Source of the DNA: a virus
DNA: 23,859 nt
Direction: 5' to 3' (one strand)
IMG/VR virus record: IMGVR_UViG_3300042887_000888
Location: 1 to 23,859 of that record
This document shows positions 8,650 to 18,700 of this stretch, piece after piece. The notes under the pieces were generated by a model. The model searched no databases and was not told the origin of the DNA. It was given only the letters and a program-made list of their open reading frames with translations. Position numbers and translations under genes: made by a program. Position 1 is the stretch's first letter. Every line of letters starts with the position of its first letter.

Positions 8650-9771
8650 ATGGCGCTTTATCAGGTAACAAATTCAATAGTTTCTAATGTATTAGATTCA
8701 TTGGTTCCACTTTCTATGTTTACCACCAACTCTGTATCAGTGGTTGGGGACAATACCCATGGGCAATTAGGTGTAACTAATGGGAACTCTCTATCATCTG
8801 TACCTGATATCATTGATGCTGCACAAGTATCATGCGGCTCAACTCATACAGCAATTTTAAAAACTAATGGTACTGTGTTGGTTTCGGGTAGCAATCAATC
8901 CGGTGGATTAGGATTAGGGCCGAATGCTATTGCAACAACATTTCAACCGGTACTTAACGTTGCAAATATTAAAAATATTACTTGCGGGTATGCACAAACG
9001 TTTGCGGTAACGACCGATGGTGATTTATTAGCATGTGGTAGTAATGCAAACCGCACACTAGGATTTAGTGATTCTGCCAACTATAATTACTTCCAACCAG
9101 TTCCGAGTATATCTAATGTATCACAAATATCTGCTAATTCTACTCATGCAATCGCATTATTAGCTGATGGCACTATTATGGCTTGCGGTAGTAATGAGTT
9201 ACATCAATTAGGTCTAACTACAAGCGCAACCAGTTTTACTGCGGTTCCAGGTGTTACAGGCATCAAACAAGTTGTTTGTGGTGAATCACATACCGTGTTG
9301 TTGACAACAGCAGGTACTATTCTGGTAGCTGGGGATAACACATATGGACAACTAGGAATTACCGGAGCAAATGCTCAAGTATTTCAACAAGTTCCAGGTA
9401 TATCAAATATTAAGCAAATTGCATGTGGGGATAGACACACTGTATTATTATCAAACAGTGGTATGATTCATGTGTGTGGAAGTAATAATCAAGGTCAATT
9501 GGGATTGCGTGCACCGTTTACATCTACATTTAATACCTTTCAAACAAACACACTCGTAGCTAATATTAAGCAGATTGCGTGCGGTGCAAACTTTACCTCG
9601 GTGGTACTCGCTAATGGTACTGCGCTTGCATGTGGTGATACACGTTGGAAGCAATTAGGTACTGATCCAACTACCACTCGATCAGTGTTTAATATTATAT
9701 TAAATGCTACAAATGTAAAGAAAATAAGCTGTGGATTTAATTTTCAAGCGATACTAATACAAACGGTGTAG
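8650..9771 (+). CDS. RCC1-type seven-bladed beta-propeller protein (putative virion adhesin)
   Basis: 373 residues. After a ~28-residue N-terminal segment come seven copies of the RCC1 blade signature (small-C/S-G-x-N-x-x-G-Q-L-G): VVGDNTHGQLG, VSGSNQSGGLG, ACGSNANRTLG, ACGSNELHQLG, VAGDNTYGQLG, VCGSNNQGQLG and ACGDTRWKQLG. Each is followed about 30 residues later by I-K-Q-I-A-C-G-x-x-H-T-x-x-L. Seven blades is the number in eukaryotic RCC1, but the chromatin role is not implied. The start MALYQVTN resembles MAFYINNE of the paralogue at 11665-12780. No signal peptide or membrane segment is seen. The fibre-gene setting suggests a receptor-binding or virion-surface role (inference). It is the only fibre-region gene on the + strand, alone between a divergent promoter region and a convergent hairpin, so it is a single-gene transcription unit. 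Confidence 0.9.
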   Translation: MALYQVTNSIVSNVLDSLVPLSMFTTNSVSVVGDNTHGQLGVTNGNSLSSVPDIIDAAQVSCGSTHTAILKTNGTVLVSGSNQSGGLGLGPNAIATTFQPVLNVANIKNITCGYAQTFAVTTDGDLLACGSNANRTLGFSDSANYNYFQPVPSISNVSQISANSTHAIALLADGTIMACGSNELHQLGLTTSATSFTAVPGVTGIKQVVCGESHTVLLTTAGTILVAGDNTYGQLGITGANAQVFQQVPGISNIKQIACGDRHTVLLSNSGMIHVCGSNNQGQLGLRAPFTSTFNTFQTNTLVANIKQIACGANFTSVVLANGTALACGDTRWKQLGTDPTTTRSVFNIILNATNVKKISCGFNFQAILIQTV

Positions 9772-9778
9772 ACGCGTT

Positions 9779-9850
9779 TTCTCCATGGGATTTCAATGTA
9801 CCACTGTAGTTGTATTACTATAACTACAAACATTGGAGAGACATGGAGAA
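9779..9850. repeat. Nested inverted repeat (long hairpin) between convergent RCC1 genes
   Basis: Three nested stems fit one extended hairpin: TTCTCCATG (9779-9787) with CATGGAGAA (9842-9850); CAATG (9794-9798) with CATTG (9831-9835), extended by wobble pairs; and TGTAGTTGTA (9805-9814) with TATAACTACA (9819-9828), with one G·T pair and a TTAC loop. It fills most of the 97-bp gap between the stop codons of two convergent genes. Neither side has a T run, so it is not a typical intrinsic terminator. It could still stop or protect the 3' ends of both transcripts. Confidence 0.8.
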
Positions 9851-9868
9851 TTAACGGATTTTGATATG

Positions 9869-11029
9869 TTACACCCAACTAACTGGAGTTGTTAGACAGA
9901 CTATATTAAATGGTCCGCAAATTAATTGCTTAACATTCTTAAAGTTAGGGCTTTGTTTGAATGTGAATGTTTCAGTAACACCACTTATACCTAATTGACC
10001 ATTAGCGTTACTACCGCTTACTAATATTGTACCATCAGTATTCAATAACGCTATATGATTGGTACCTACTGCAACAGATTTAGGGTTAATTATAGTGTAT
10101 AGTCGGGTAAATGAACTTACATTCGTTGGATTTAACCCTAATCCTAATACCCCTCTAGTGCTCGTACCACTAACTAAAAATGCACCATCGTTTTTAATAA
10201 TGGCTGTCATTTTATCATTACACGCAACTTGTTTTACATTACTTATAGCGCCATAAGTAAATGTAGTGGTATTAGAACCATCACCAAATCCAAAAGCACC
10301 GGTATCATTATATCCACTTGCAAGCAGCCAACCAGTTGATGTAATTAGCATAGTGTGTCTTGCACTAGTCGCTATCTTTGATATTGGAAATTGAATATCA
10401 ACAGATTTAAATACAGATACTTTATTTGTATCACCTGTACCTAATTGACCATACTCGTTATTACCACATACCCACATTGCATTAGTGTCATCTAGTGCAA
10501 ATACATGATTTGGTCCACATGCTATCTGTGTGATATTAGATATAGGTACGTTATTGAACGTGTTAAATGAACCACCGCCGGCGACACCTAGTTGATCGTA
10601 GTAGTTATCACCACATGCCACTACAGTACCATCAAATTTTAATGCATATGTAAATCTTGCACCACATACTAGCTGCTTTACATTAGATAATAATGGAACT
10701 TGTTGGAATATTGAGAAATTCTGAACATTAGTACCTAACCCTAACTGACCATACTCGTTACTACCAACACCCCAAACTGTTCCATCGGATTTGACTACCA
10801 TTGTATGTCTTTCACCAACAGATACTTGTGAAACACTGGCGATATTTAACCGTTTAATTGCAGTAGTAGCAGAAAACTCACCTAGTTGCCCAAACTCACT
10901 ATTACCACATGCTTGCAACCCGGTATACAATCTATCAAGCTTATTACCCGGAAATGCATTTAACATATACTCTTGTGTTACATACCTAGATAATATATCA
11001 GCATTATTGTCGTAAAAACCTGAGGTCAT
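9869..11029 (-). CDS. RCC1-type seven-bladed beta-propeller protein, second paralogue
   Basis: 386 residues. An N-terminal segment of ~40 residues (NADILSRYVTQEYMLNAF) precedes seven RCC1 blades marked by QACGNSEFGQLG, GVGSNEYGQLG, ACGDNYYDQLG, VCGNNEYGQLG, ASGYNDTGAFG, VSGTSTRGVLG and VSGSNANGQLG; blades 5 and 6 have degenerate signatures. The I-T-Q-I-A-C-G-P-N-H type strands between the signatures are well kept. The ATG shares one base with the stop of the upstream DUF4376-like gene (TAATG), so translation is probably coupled. As last gene of the fibre operon it converges on the + strand RCC1 gene. Role by context: virion adhesin or fibre tip (inference). Confidence 0.9.
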   Translation of the reverse strand: MTSGFYDNNADILSRYVTQEYMLNAFPGNKLDRLYTGLQACGNSEFGQLGEFSATTAIKRLNIASVSQVSVGERHTMVVKSDGTVWGVGSNEYGQLGLGTNVQNFSIFQQVPLLSNVKQLVCGARFTYALKFDGTVVACGDNYYDQLGVAGGGSFNTFNNVPISNITQIACGPNHVFALDDTNAMWVCGNNEYGQLGTGDTNKVSVFKSVDIQFPISKIATSARHTMLITSTGWLLASGYNDTGAFGFGDGSNTTTFTYGAISNVKQVACNDKMTAIIKNDGAFLVSGTSTRGVLGLGLNPTNVSSFTRLYTIINPKSVAVGTNHIALLNTDGTILVSGSNANGQLGISGVTETFTFKQSPNFKNVKQLICGPFNIVCLTTPVSWV

Positions 11030-11652
11030 TATTGCACCGTAATGTCTAATAATGCTAATTCATCTAACTCATCAATTGAATTTATAGTTTCAATTAACGA
11101 TTGTTCTCGGTCAAACGCCGCTTGCACGTGGTTTAAAATAGAATCAACCACTAATCTTAAGTTGTCGCTATCTAAAACTACCCATTGCTCACCAAATTTC
11201 CATGATTTATCAGCAACACCTAAAGCTAATGATTGTAAAATTACGTTGCGTGACTCTCTATCAGTTGGTACAGTGTATTCTACATCATTAATATTGACAT
11301 TTACACCACTAACCTCATGGTTATATCTGTTTGTTGCAACATTATGCTTTAATTCTAATTTTACAGCATCAATATCACGATCAATTACAGTGTATGTTAG
11401 TGATAATCCTAATTCATCGATGATTGGATACGGCCCAATTAGTTGTTGAGTTTTAATGTTATATTCATCGTGTACTATTGCAACTACTGGCAGTATTTGC
11501 AATGTTTCATTAATGATGAATGGCTCATTGTTGGGTATCACAGGTAAATTATGACTAATCCCGTATTCTTCCAATAATTCAACCGAAAATCTACGAGCAT
11601 TCCATTCATATGGACCAGCTACGATATAGTTGTTGTCTAATAAGCAATACAT
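11029..11652 (-). CDS. DUF4376-like tail-fibre-associated protein
   Basis: 207 residues. The C-terminal half matches the pattern of the DUF4376 domain often found in phage tail fibre or fibre-associated proteins: NRYNHEVSGVNVNINDVEY, then VPTDRESRNVILQSLALGV, then KFGEQWVVLDSDNLRLVVDS, then HVQAAFDREQSLIETI. The Thr/Asp-Arg-Glu-Ser centre and the HVQAAFDxE helix are the clearest marks (family knowledge, from memory). The N-terminal ~100 residues are not recognised. It sits between two RCC1 genes in the same operon, 12 bp after one and overlapping the next by one base. A GAGGG ribosome binding site precedes the ATG. It could be a structural fibre component or an assembly helper for the propeller proteins; the sequence does not decide. 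Confidence 0.75.
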   Translation of the reverse strand: MYCLLDNNYIVAGPYEWNARRFSVELLEEYGISHNLPVIPNNEPFIINETLQILPVVAIVHDEYNIKTQQLIGPYPIIDELGLSLTYTVIDRDIDAVKLELKHNVATNRYNHEVSGVNVNINDVEYTVPTDRESRNVILQSLALGVADKSWKFGEQWVVLDSDNLRLVVDSILNHVQAAFDREQSLIETINSIDELDELALLDITVQ

Positions 11653-11664
11653 TTACTACCCTCT

Positions 11665-12780
11665 TTAATATTGTAATAACACGGTGTGCGATTGTCCTAC
11701 AGCCGCTTGTTTTATATTAGCGGTACCTGTAACTAACTGAAATGTTTTATATGTGCCGGTAGGTAAACTCTGCTGCCCACTATTAACACCAGTGAACCAG
11801 ACAGTTCCGTCAGCTTTAACTAATGTGGTTGATTTAGGTACACAGTACGCATATTTTACATTTGAACTAGTATTCAATGCGGTAAATACAGTATACGCTG
11901 ATGCCGTATCACCCATGCCTAGCTCACCATCGTAGTTTAGCCCACTAACTAATATCGATCCATCAGTTTTAACTATAACTGTATGTGTTTCACACGTGCT
12001 GACGTATTTTACATCTGCAATATCTGGCACCTGTGCAAAGCTACCTAATTGATCTATATTTACACCTAGTTGCCGATACCCGTTTAGTCCAGTTACATAT
12101 ACTAACCCGTCATGACTTAGTGCTATTGTATGGTTTTTACCACATGCAATACTTCTTATATTTGATATTCCAGCTATTGCTGTAAACGTTGTTGCTACTA
12201 CCGCACTACATTGACCAAATGCATTCGATCCACTTGCAAACAAAGTACCATCTTGTTTTAATACAATCGTGTGAGAAGCTCCGCATGCAACTTGTTGCAC
12301 ATCGTGCATTCCATCAACTAAGGTGAATGATGTAATGTTGTCACCCTCAACCCCAAGTTGTCCAAAGTTGTTACGACCACACACTAACAAACGATTGTCA
12401 TTAGTAATAGCAAACGTACTGCTATTACTACAAGTAACACGCTTAATATTAAACCCAACCCCTGAAATTTGCGGAGATACAAATTGCGCAGCAGGTGAAC
12501 CTACACCTAATTGACCGTTACTGTTGTCACCGTATGCAAGCACACTACCCGTAGCTTTAACTACTAATGTATAATTAGGTCCAGCAGCAACCTGCTGGAC
12601 GTTATTAATATCGGGTACAATCCGATATTGTGACTGTGGGTCAGTGTTACTTAGCCCCAATTGACCAAAAGTATTTAACCCACAGGTTAGTAAGGTGTTG
12701 CAGCTAACCCATTTATCAACTAATTCATACTCAGTGATAAATTGATTAGCTAATGTTTCATTGTTTATATAAAACGCCAT
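11665..12780 (-). CDS. RCC1-type seven-bladed beta-propeller protein, third paralogue
   Basis: 371 residues with seven RCC1 blade signatures: TCGLNTFGQLG, AYGDNSNGQLG, VCGRNNFGQLG, ASGSNAFGQCS, VTGLNGYRQLG, VSGLNYDGELG and FTGVNSGQQSL; the last has lost the Gln-Leu-Gly end. Between them run V-Q-Q-V-A-C-G-A-S-H-T-I-V-L type strands. The N-terminal ~30 residues (MAFYINNETLANQFITEYEL) resemble those of the other two paralogues and may form a common attachment segment (inference). It begins one base after the stop of the 2234-residue fibre gene (TAACATG), so the two are probably co-translated and may act together at the fibre end. Confidence 0.9.
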   Translation of the reverse strand: MAFYINNETLANQFITEYELVDKWVSCNTLLTCGLNTFGQLGLSNTDPQSQYRIVPDINNVQQVAAGPNYTLVVKATGSVLAYGDNSNGQLGVGSPAAQFVSPQISGVGFNIKRVTCSNSSTFAITNDNRLLVCGRNNFGQLGVEGDNITSFTLVDGMHDVQQVACGASHTIVLKQDGTLFASGSNAFGQCSAVVATTFTAIAGISNIRSIACGKNHTIALSHDGLVYVTGLNGYRQLGVNIDQLGSFAQVPDIADVKYVSTCETHTVIVKTDGSILVSGLNYDGELGMGDTASAYTVFTALNTSSNVKYAYCVPKSTTLVKADGTVWFTGVNSGQQSLPTGTYKTFQLVTGTANIKQAAVGQSHTVLLQY

Positions 12781-12781
12781 G

Positions 12782-15700
12782 TTATTTTCCTTCTAACATT
12801 GCAACACGTTCGTTTAATTGCTGAATATTAGCTAATAAGATCGATATAATCTCAACATAGTTAACAGATTTAAATCCATCTACTGTAGATACTAACGATG
12901 GTAATATTTTTTCTACATCTTGAGCTATTAACCCATAATGAGTGTTATTACCCTCATCTGCAGTAAATGTAAATGTTTTTGGTGCCAAGCTATTAACTAA
13001 ACTTGGAACATCAAATGATTTAGTTAAATCTGCAATATTACGTTTTAGTTGTTCATCAGATGTTGAGTAGAAATTAGTTGCATATAAACTACCATCTGTT
13101 GTACGTTTTGCTGTTGTGTTAGGATCAGCTGCTACTGAACTTGAGCCTGCACCACTCTCTTGCCAACTCGCTGTTGTTGGAGTATCTAACGTTAATACTT
13201 GACCAATGGTACCAACACCTTCAACTTTAACATTATTGATGTAATTAACGTTAAGGTTACTTACTAGTGTAGTTGATGTTACCTGTAATGGTGCTGTACC
13301 TTGAGCTACATTGGATATAAATGCAGGTGCTGTTTGATTACCAGTGTATGTGTTTGCAGTAGTACCTGCAACAGCTGCACTTGATGCCGAAATAACCCGA
13401 CCTTTAGTGTCTACCGTTACTGATGTATAAGTACCTGCTTCAATACCGGTTGGTGCTAATGTTAGGTTAGCTGTACCACCGACTGATAATACATCACCAC
13501 CAGTGAAGATTGGAATTTGTGCAACAGTTAAGTGTTTATCAGCATCTAACCCAGCAGTTCCGCTTGCAGCACCAATAGAGCTCAATAATAGTATTTCTGG
13601 ATTAGTACCAGCAGATACTCTACCTTTATTATCTACAGTTACTGATGTATACGTACCTGCAGTAACTCCAGTTAACGGTAAGTAATCAGATGAGATCTTA
13701 CGCTCTGCACTTAATGCGGCTACACCACTCACCGCATCAATTTTAGATACATTAATTGAGTCTGTTATACCATATCCAGCTAATGTAGTAGGATTGTTTG
13801 CAGCTATTACACGACCTTTAGCATCTACTGTGACTGATTTATATGTACCAGCAGCAACACCAGTTGCAGATAGCACCATATTAAGTGATCCAGGCACATT
13901 AGTTACATCACCTAAGAACCCTGGTACTTGGTTTGTAGTTAATGATCCACCACTAGTTAATGTTGCAACACCGCCAACAGCACCTAGTCTGCTAGTATTA
14001 ACAACGTCGGTAATACCATATCCTGCCATAGTGGTTGGATTAGTTGCATTAATAACTCGACCTTTTGCGTCTACTGTAACAGATCGATACGTACCTGCTA
14101 CAACACCACTGTTAGCTAATGATATAGATCCAGATCCAGCTGTTGAGCGTAAATCACCTGATAGTGCAGGTAATATGCTAGTTGTTAAATACCCGTTGTT
14201 TAGTGTAACGTATTGTGTATTTTGTGCAGCAGTAACTCGACCTGCTTCATTTACTGTAACTGTATTGTATGTACCTGCTGTTACAATAGATGGAGATACT
14301 AGATCAATATCTGCATAAGTTATGGTTAATACATTACCAGTTTGACCATTAACAGAGATAACTGAACCACCGCCACCACCTGGTGCTTGCATTTGAACCC
14401 AATCTTCTAATACGGTTGGGTCACTTGATGCTAAAATGTAGGTTGCTCCAGCAGTGCCACCAACAATCGCCATTGCACCTTGAGTAGCTGTTAACGCAGG
14501 ACTACCTTCAGCGATAATGCTGTCTTTTGATGCATCAGTCTCAAAGAATGTAAAGATTTGTGATACAGATATTGCTGGAATTAAGCTAGTATTGATCTTT
14601 CCATCCATACCAACGGTTACTAATTTTGAGGTACCGTCGTCGTTATCAGGTAATCTCGATGTTGATAAGATGTCTAATATACCTAATTCAGCAGCTGTTG
14701 TTGGTTTTGATCCTTGTATTACTAGACCTTTACTGTTAACTGTAACTAATGTATAATCATCAATTTCACCAACGGTTAAGCTATTTACACCAGTATCCTG
14801 CAATGCAAATTGGTTCTCAACATTTGGATCCAAAATAACATCACCAGTAGTTAAATTTGGTAGCTGTGTTACATCTAGTCTACCGGTTATGTCTGCCATC
14901 GTTAATGTAACTGATCCAGTTTTACCGTTAATTTGTGATACAGTAGCAGATGCTGATAATTCTACCCAGTTATTATCATCAGATGGACCAGGTTGTGCTA
15001 AGATGTATGATTTATTAATAGTACCTAATACGATTGCAATATCACCTACAGTAGCCGATAATTCATTACGTGCTTGTAATGTGGTTACAACATTCTGTCT
15101 ATTAATCACTAATTGTGGTAAATATGCTGCATCAATTTTACTGTTTGCGTTTAATCCAGCGTAACCATTTGGTGCATTTTTAATACCACTATCAGCTTTT
15201 GCTAAGAATGTGCTATCAATCTGCTCCTTAGTGTATCCAGCTGATGATGTTCCGGATACCACTATACCTTTACTGTTTACTTTAATAGCTGTATACGTTG
15301 CAGATGTATCAAGACCCGGTACTGTTTTAAGTACAATAGAATTTGATCCATTTATAGATGTTACATCACCGGTGAATGCAGGTAATTGCGCAGCTGCTAA
15401 TACTGAATCAACTGTTAATCCAGCGTAACCGTTTGCAGCATTTTTATGACCACTTTCGGTTAGGTTTGTAAATCTTTCATCAGACTCAACTTTATTATAT
15501 ACCGGATTTGTGGTTCCTGATATTACACGACCTTTAATATCAACATTAACCGATGTGAACGGTAATGATGTGTCTAAACCAACTATAGTTTTTAATGTAA
15601 TTGAATTAGAACCATTTGCAGATGTAACATCACCGGTCATAAACGGTAATTGCGCTGCATCGATATATCCGTTAGTGTTTAATCCAACATACCCGTTTGC

Positions 15701-18700
15701 AGCATTTTTGGCTCCAAGATCGACCTGCTTAACGTACCGTTGGTCAGCATCAACCTGTGTCATTCCACCTGCTGTTGAACCTGAAACAACAATACCTTTT
15801 TCATTTACTTGAATAGCTGTATATGTAGCTGCTGGATCTAATCCAGTGATGGTGTTTAATGATAATGTATTAGTACCTTCAACCGAAGTAATATCACCAG
15901 CAAACGCAGGTAATCTAGCAGCTAACAATGGTTTAGCTGGTTTAGTATTATCAAACATATCATTGGTGTCTTCTGGTATGATTTTACCAATAACCCCAGT
16001 TTTTCCATTGATAGTAATAACGTGGTCTGTTGGAACGTTTAATAACGTCCAACCAGCTTGAGACATTACATACGTTTCGTTTGTTGCTGCAATAACCGCC
16101 ACTGTACCAATTTGAGCATCTGTTATTGCTTGCATATCTAAAACAGTTGCAGGTGTTAATGTACCTGTTAATGATATAGCAGGGATTAAACCAGCAGGTA
16201 ACATGCCATTCGAGTCGGTACGCACCACTGATGCAGGTAATCGATCTAAACTCAAAGTACCAGTTGTTATCTTACTTGCACTAATTTCTGTAATATCGTC
16301 TGCAGTTAATGCTGATGTGCCAGTGATCAAACCTTCAGTATTATACGTAACTTTTACTGCAGTACCTGCAGTAACACCAGGACCTTTAGGTACTTTTGCA
16401 TCTAATGCATCTGATAGCCCGTCTATATCACTTACTAAATGAGTATGCGCTAATGGTGGTCTGTTATCTGTTAAACGCTCATCATTAGACAATACCAAGA
16501 AATTAGTTAATATGTCAGCATTTGGTGGTAATGCTGATACATGAATAACATCGGTTAATGTATCGGAAATTGTAGATAACCTATTATCGACATATGTTTT
16601 TACAGCTAATTGTGTCGGATATTTCGTGTTGTTTGCTTCAACACCATCTAATAAAATATTAGATGATTTATTAATTATACTTTCAGGTGCATTACCATCT
16701 TCAACCAATACCATCAAATCTCTATCTGAGATTTTTATAAATTTATCATCAATGGTTGCGGTGTGTACTAATTGATAGTTTTCAAATTGCACATCTGTAA
16801 ATAGTGCGCGATATAGTGCCCACTTATCGTCTCCGTCGTTAATTACATAGATGTTAGTTGGTAGTGTTTCAACAACATACTCATTACGTGCAGTAATATC
16901 TGTTACTGTTACCTCGTGCTGACTAGCACGAATTAAATCATATAATGCGTTTAAGTTGTTACCCTCGGTTGGCACATTATTTTTAATTGCTGTTACAGCT
17001 AAATCAACAGCTGATTGGACCATAGGTACAGTTACTTTAGTAGCTAAGATATCAGATAATCCTGTGATATCTGTTAAATCTAGTGTATCTTCACCTGCCG
17101 TTACACGTCCATATCTATCTACGGTTACTTTTTTATATCTACCTGCCGTTACACCTGATAGTGGTAGCATAGTAGTTTCTAATACACCAGATGTAATTTT
17201 ACTTAATGGTAAATTAGGAATATCAGATAATGCCAGGCTATTTTCAGAACTAACTACTAGTCCGCGGTTGTCATATGTAATTTTAATACCGGTTGCAGGA
17301 ACTATCGAAGGTGGTTCACGCATAGCATCAGTAATACCATATCCTTCTAATGTAGTGGGATTAGAACCAGTTACAATTCGGCCAGATCCATCAACTTCTA
17401 CTTTAGTATATGTGTGCTCACTAGCACCTACCGCTGGCAACATGCTTGCTGTAAAACGACCGGTTGTAATTTTACTTGCATCCAAGCTTGGAATATCAGT
17501 TGCATCAAGCGCAGTAACACCTGCCGTGACCCGACCGTATTCATCTGCTTTAACTTTAACATATGTGCTAGTTGTGTTAACACTGACAGTAGGTAATAAT
17601 TCTTGGGCAAAAACCCCAGACGTGATTTTACTTGCGTCAAATTCCGGAAAATCAGATGCAACTAATGAAGAGCTGCCAGTTACTAACCCATGTTGGTTGT
17701 ATGTAATCTTAACACCCGTACCTGGGGTTACTGCAACCGGTATAGCTAATTTTGTATCTGCATATGCTTTAACCGCTTTTTGTGATGGATACTTAATATC
17801 ACTATTAGCAAATAAGGTTGGATCTGTATCTTTATTATTAGTACCTTCTGGTGTATAACCTAATGCAGTGTTTAATAAATCTGGATCAGAAAGTTTAACG
17901 ACGTTAGCATCAATTGCTAATCCAAGTGATAGCGCTTTATATAACGCCCAATTACCATCACCATCATCAATTACAAATATATTGGTTGGTAATGATGATA
18001 CATTTAAGGTTTGACGTGCCGCAGTATTAGCAACCGTAATCTCATGATTACTCGATAATATTAAATTGTATAATTTATTAAATGTATCTGCACTTGAATC
18101 GACACCATCTTTAATTACATCAATAGCGTCGGTAATATCTGATAATATAGCTTTTCCAGATAATTCACCAATTAATCCAGGAATATCAGTCATAGCTAAT
18201 GCATCTACACCAGCTGTTATTCTACCTTTATTATCAGTGGTTACCTTATAATAGCTACCCGGTGTTACACCAGTGGTTGGTAACATATCTGCGTTTAGTA
18301 TACCTGTTTTAATTTTACTTATATCTAAATCTGGGATATCTGATGCAGTTAGATCGTATGATGCAATAATTAACCCTTTATTATCCCATTCTACTTTAGA
18401 GCTAGTACCTGGCGATACCGGTACATTGGCTTGCATAGCATCAGTAATGCCATAGCCCGCTAAAGTAGTAGGATTTTCACCAGCAATTACACGACCAGTC
18501 TTATCTACTAATACTTTGGTGTAGTTCCCAACAGCTAATGTTTCAATAAACGGTAAGAAGTTAGCTGAGAACCGACCGCTAGTGATAATACCTGCATCTA
18601 ATTGAGGAATATCAGCTGCAACTAATGCACTAGACGATAACACCAACCCGTTAGCATCATATGATACTTTAATCCCGGTACCAGCGGTAATTGGAGTATT

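Noticed and set aside
9785-9823. Very short + strand ORF (12 codons) in the convergent gap
   Set aside because: It lies entirely within the hairpin, has no ribosome binding site and no homology signal.
8543-9868. Invertible promoter or gene cassette around the + strand RCC1 gene
   Set aside because: I compared both flanks and saw no matching inverted repeats, and no recombinase gene is present in the window.
8650-12780. Diversity-generating retroelement acting on the RCC1 genes
   Set aside because: No reverse transcriptase gene and no template/variable repeat pair with adenine-specific changes were seen in the window.
16956-17858. 300-codon + strand open frame inside the giant fibre gene
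   Set aside because: It is antisense to fibre repeats, with composition that mirrors the repeats and no recognisable domain; the other open frames on this strand of the fibre gene are explained the same way.
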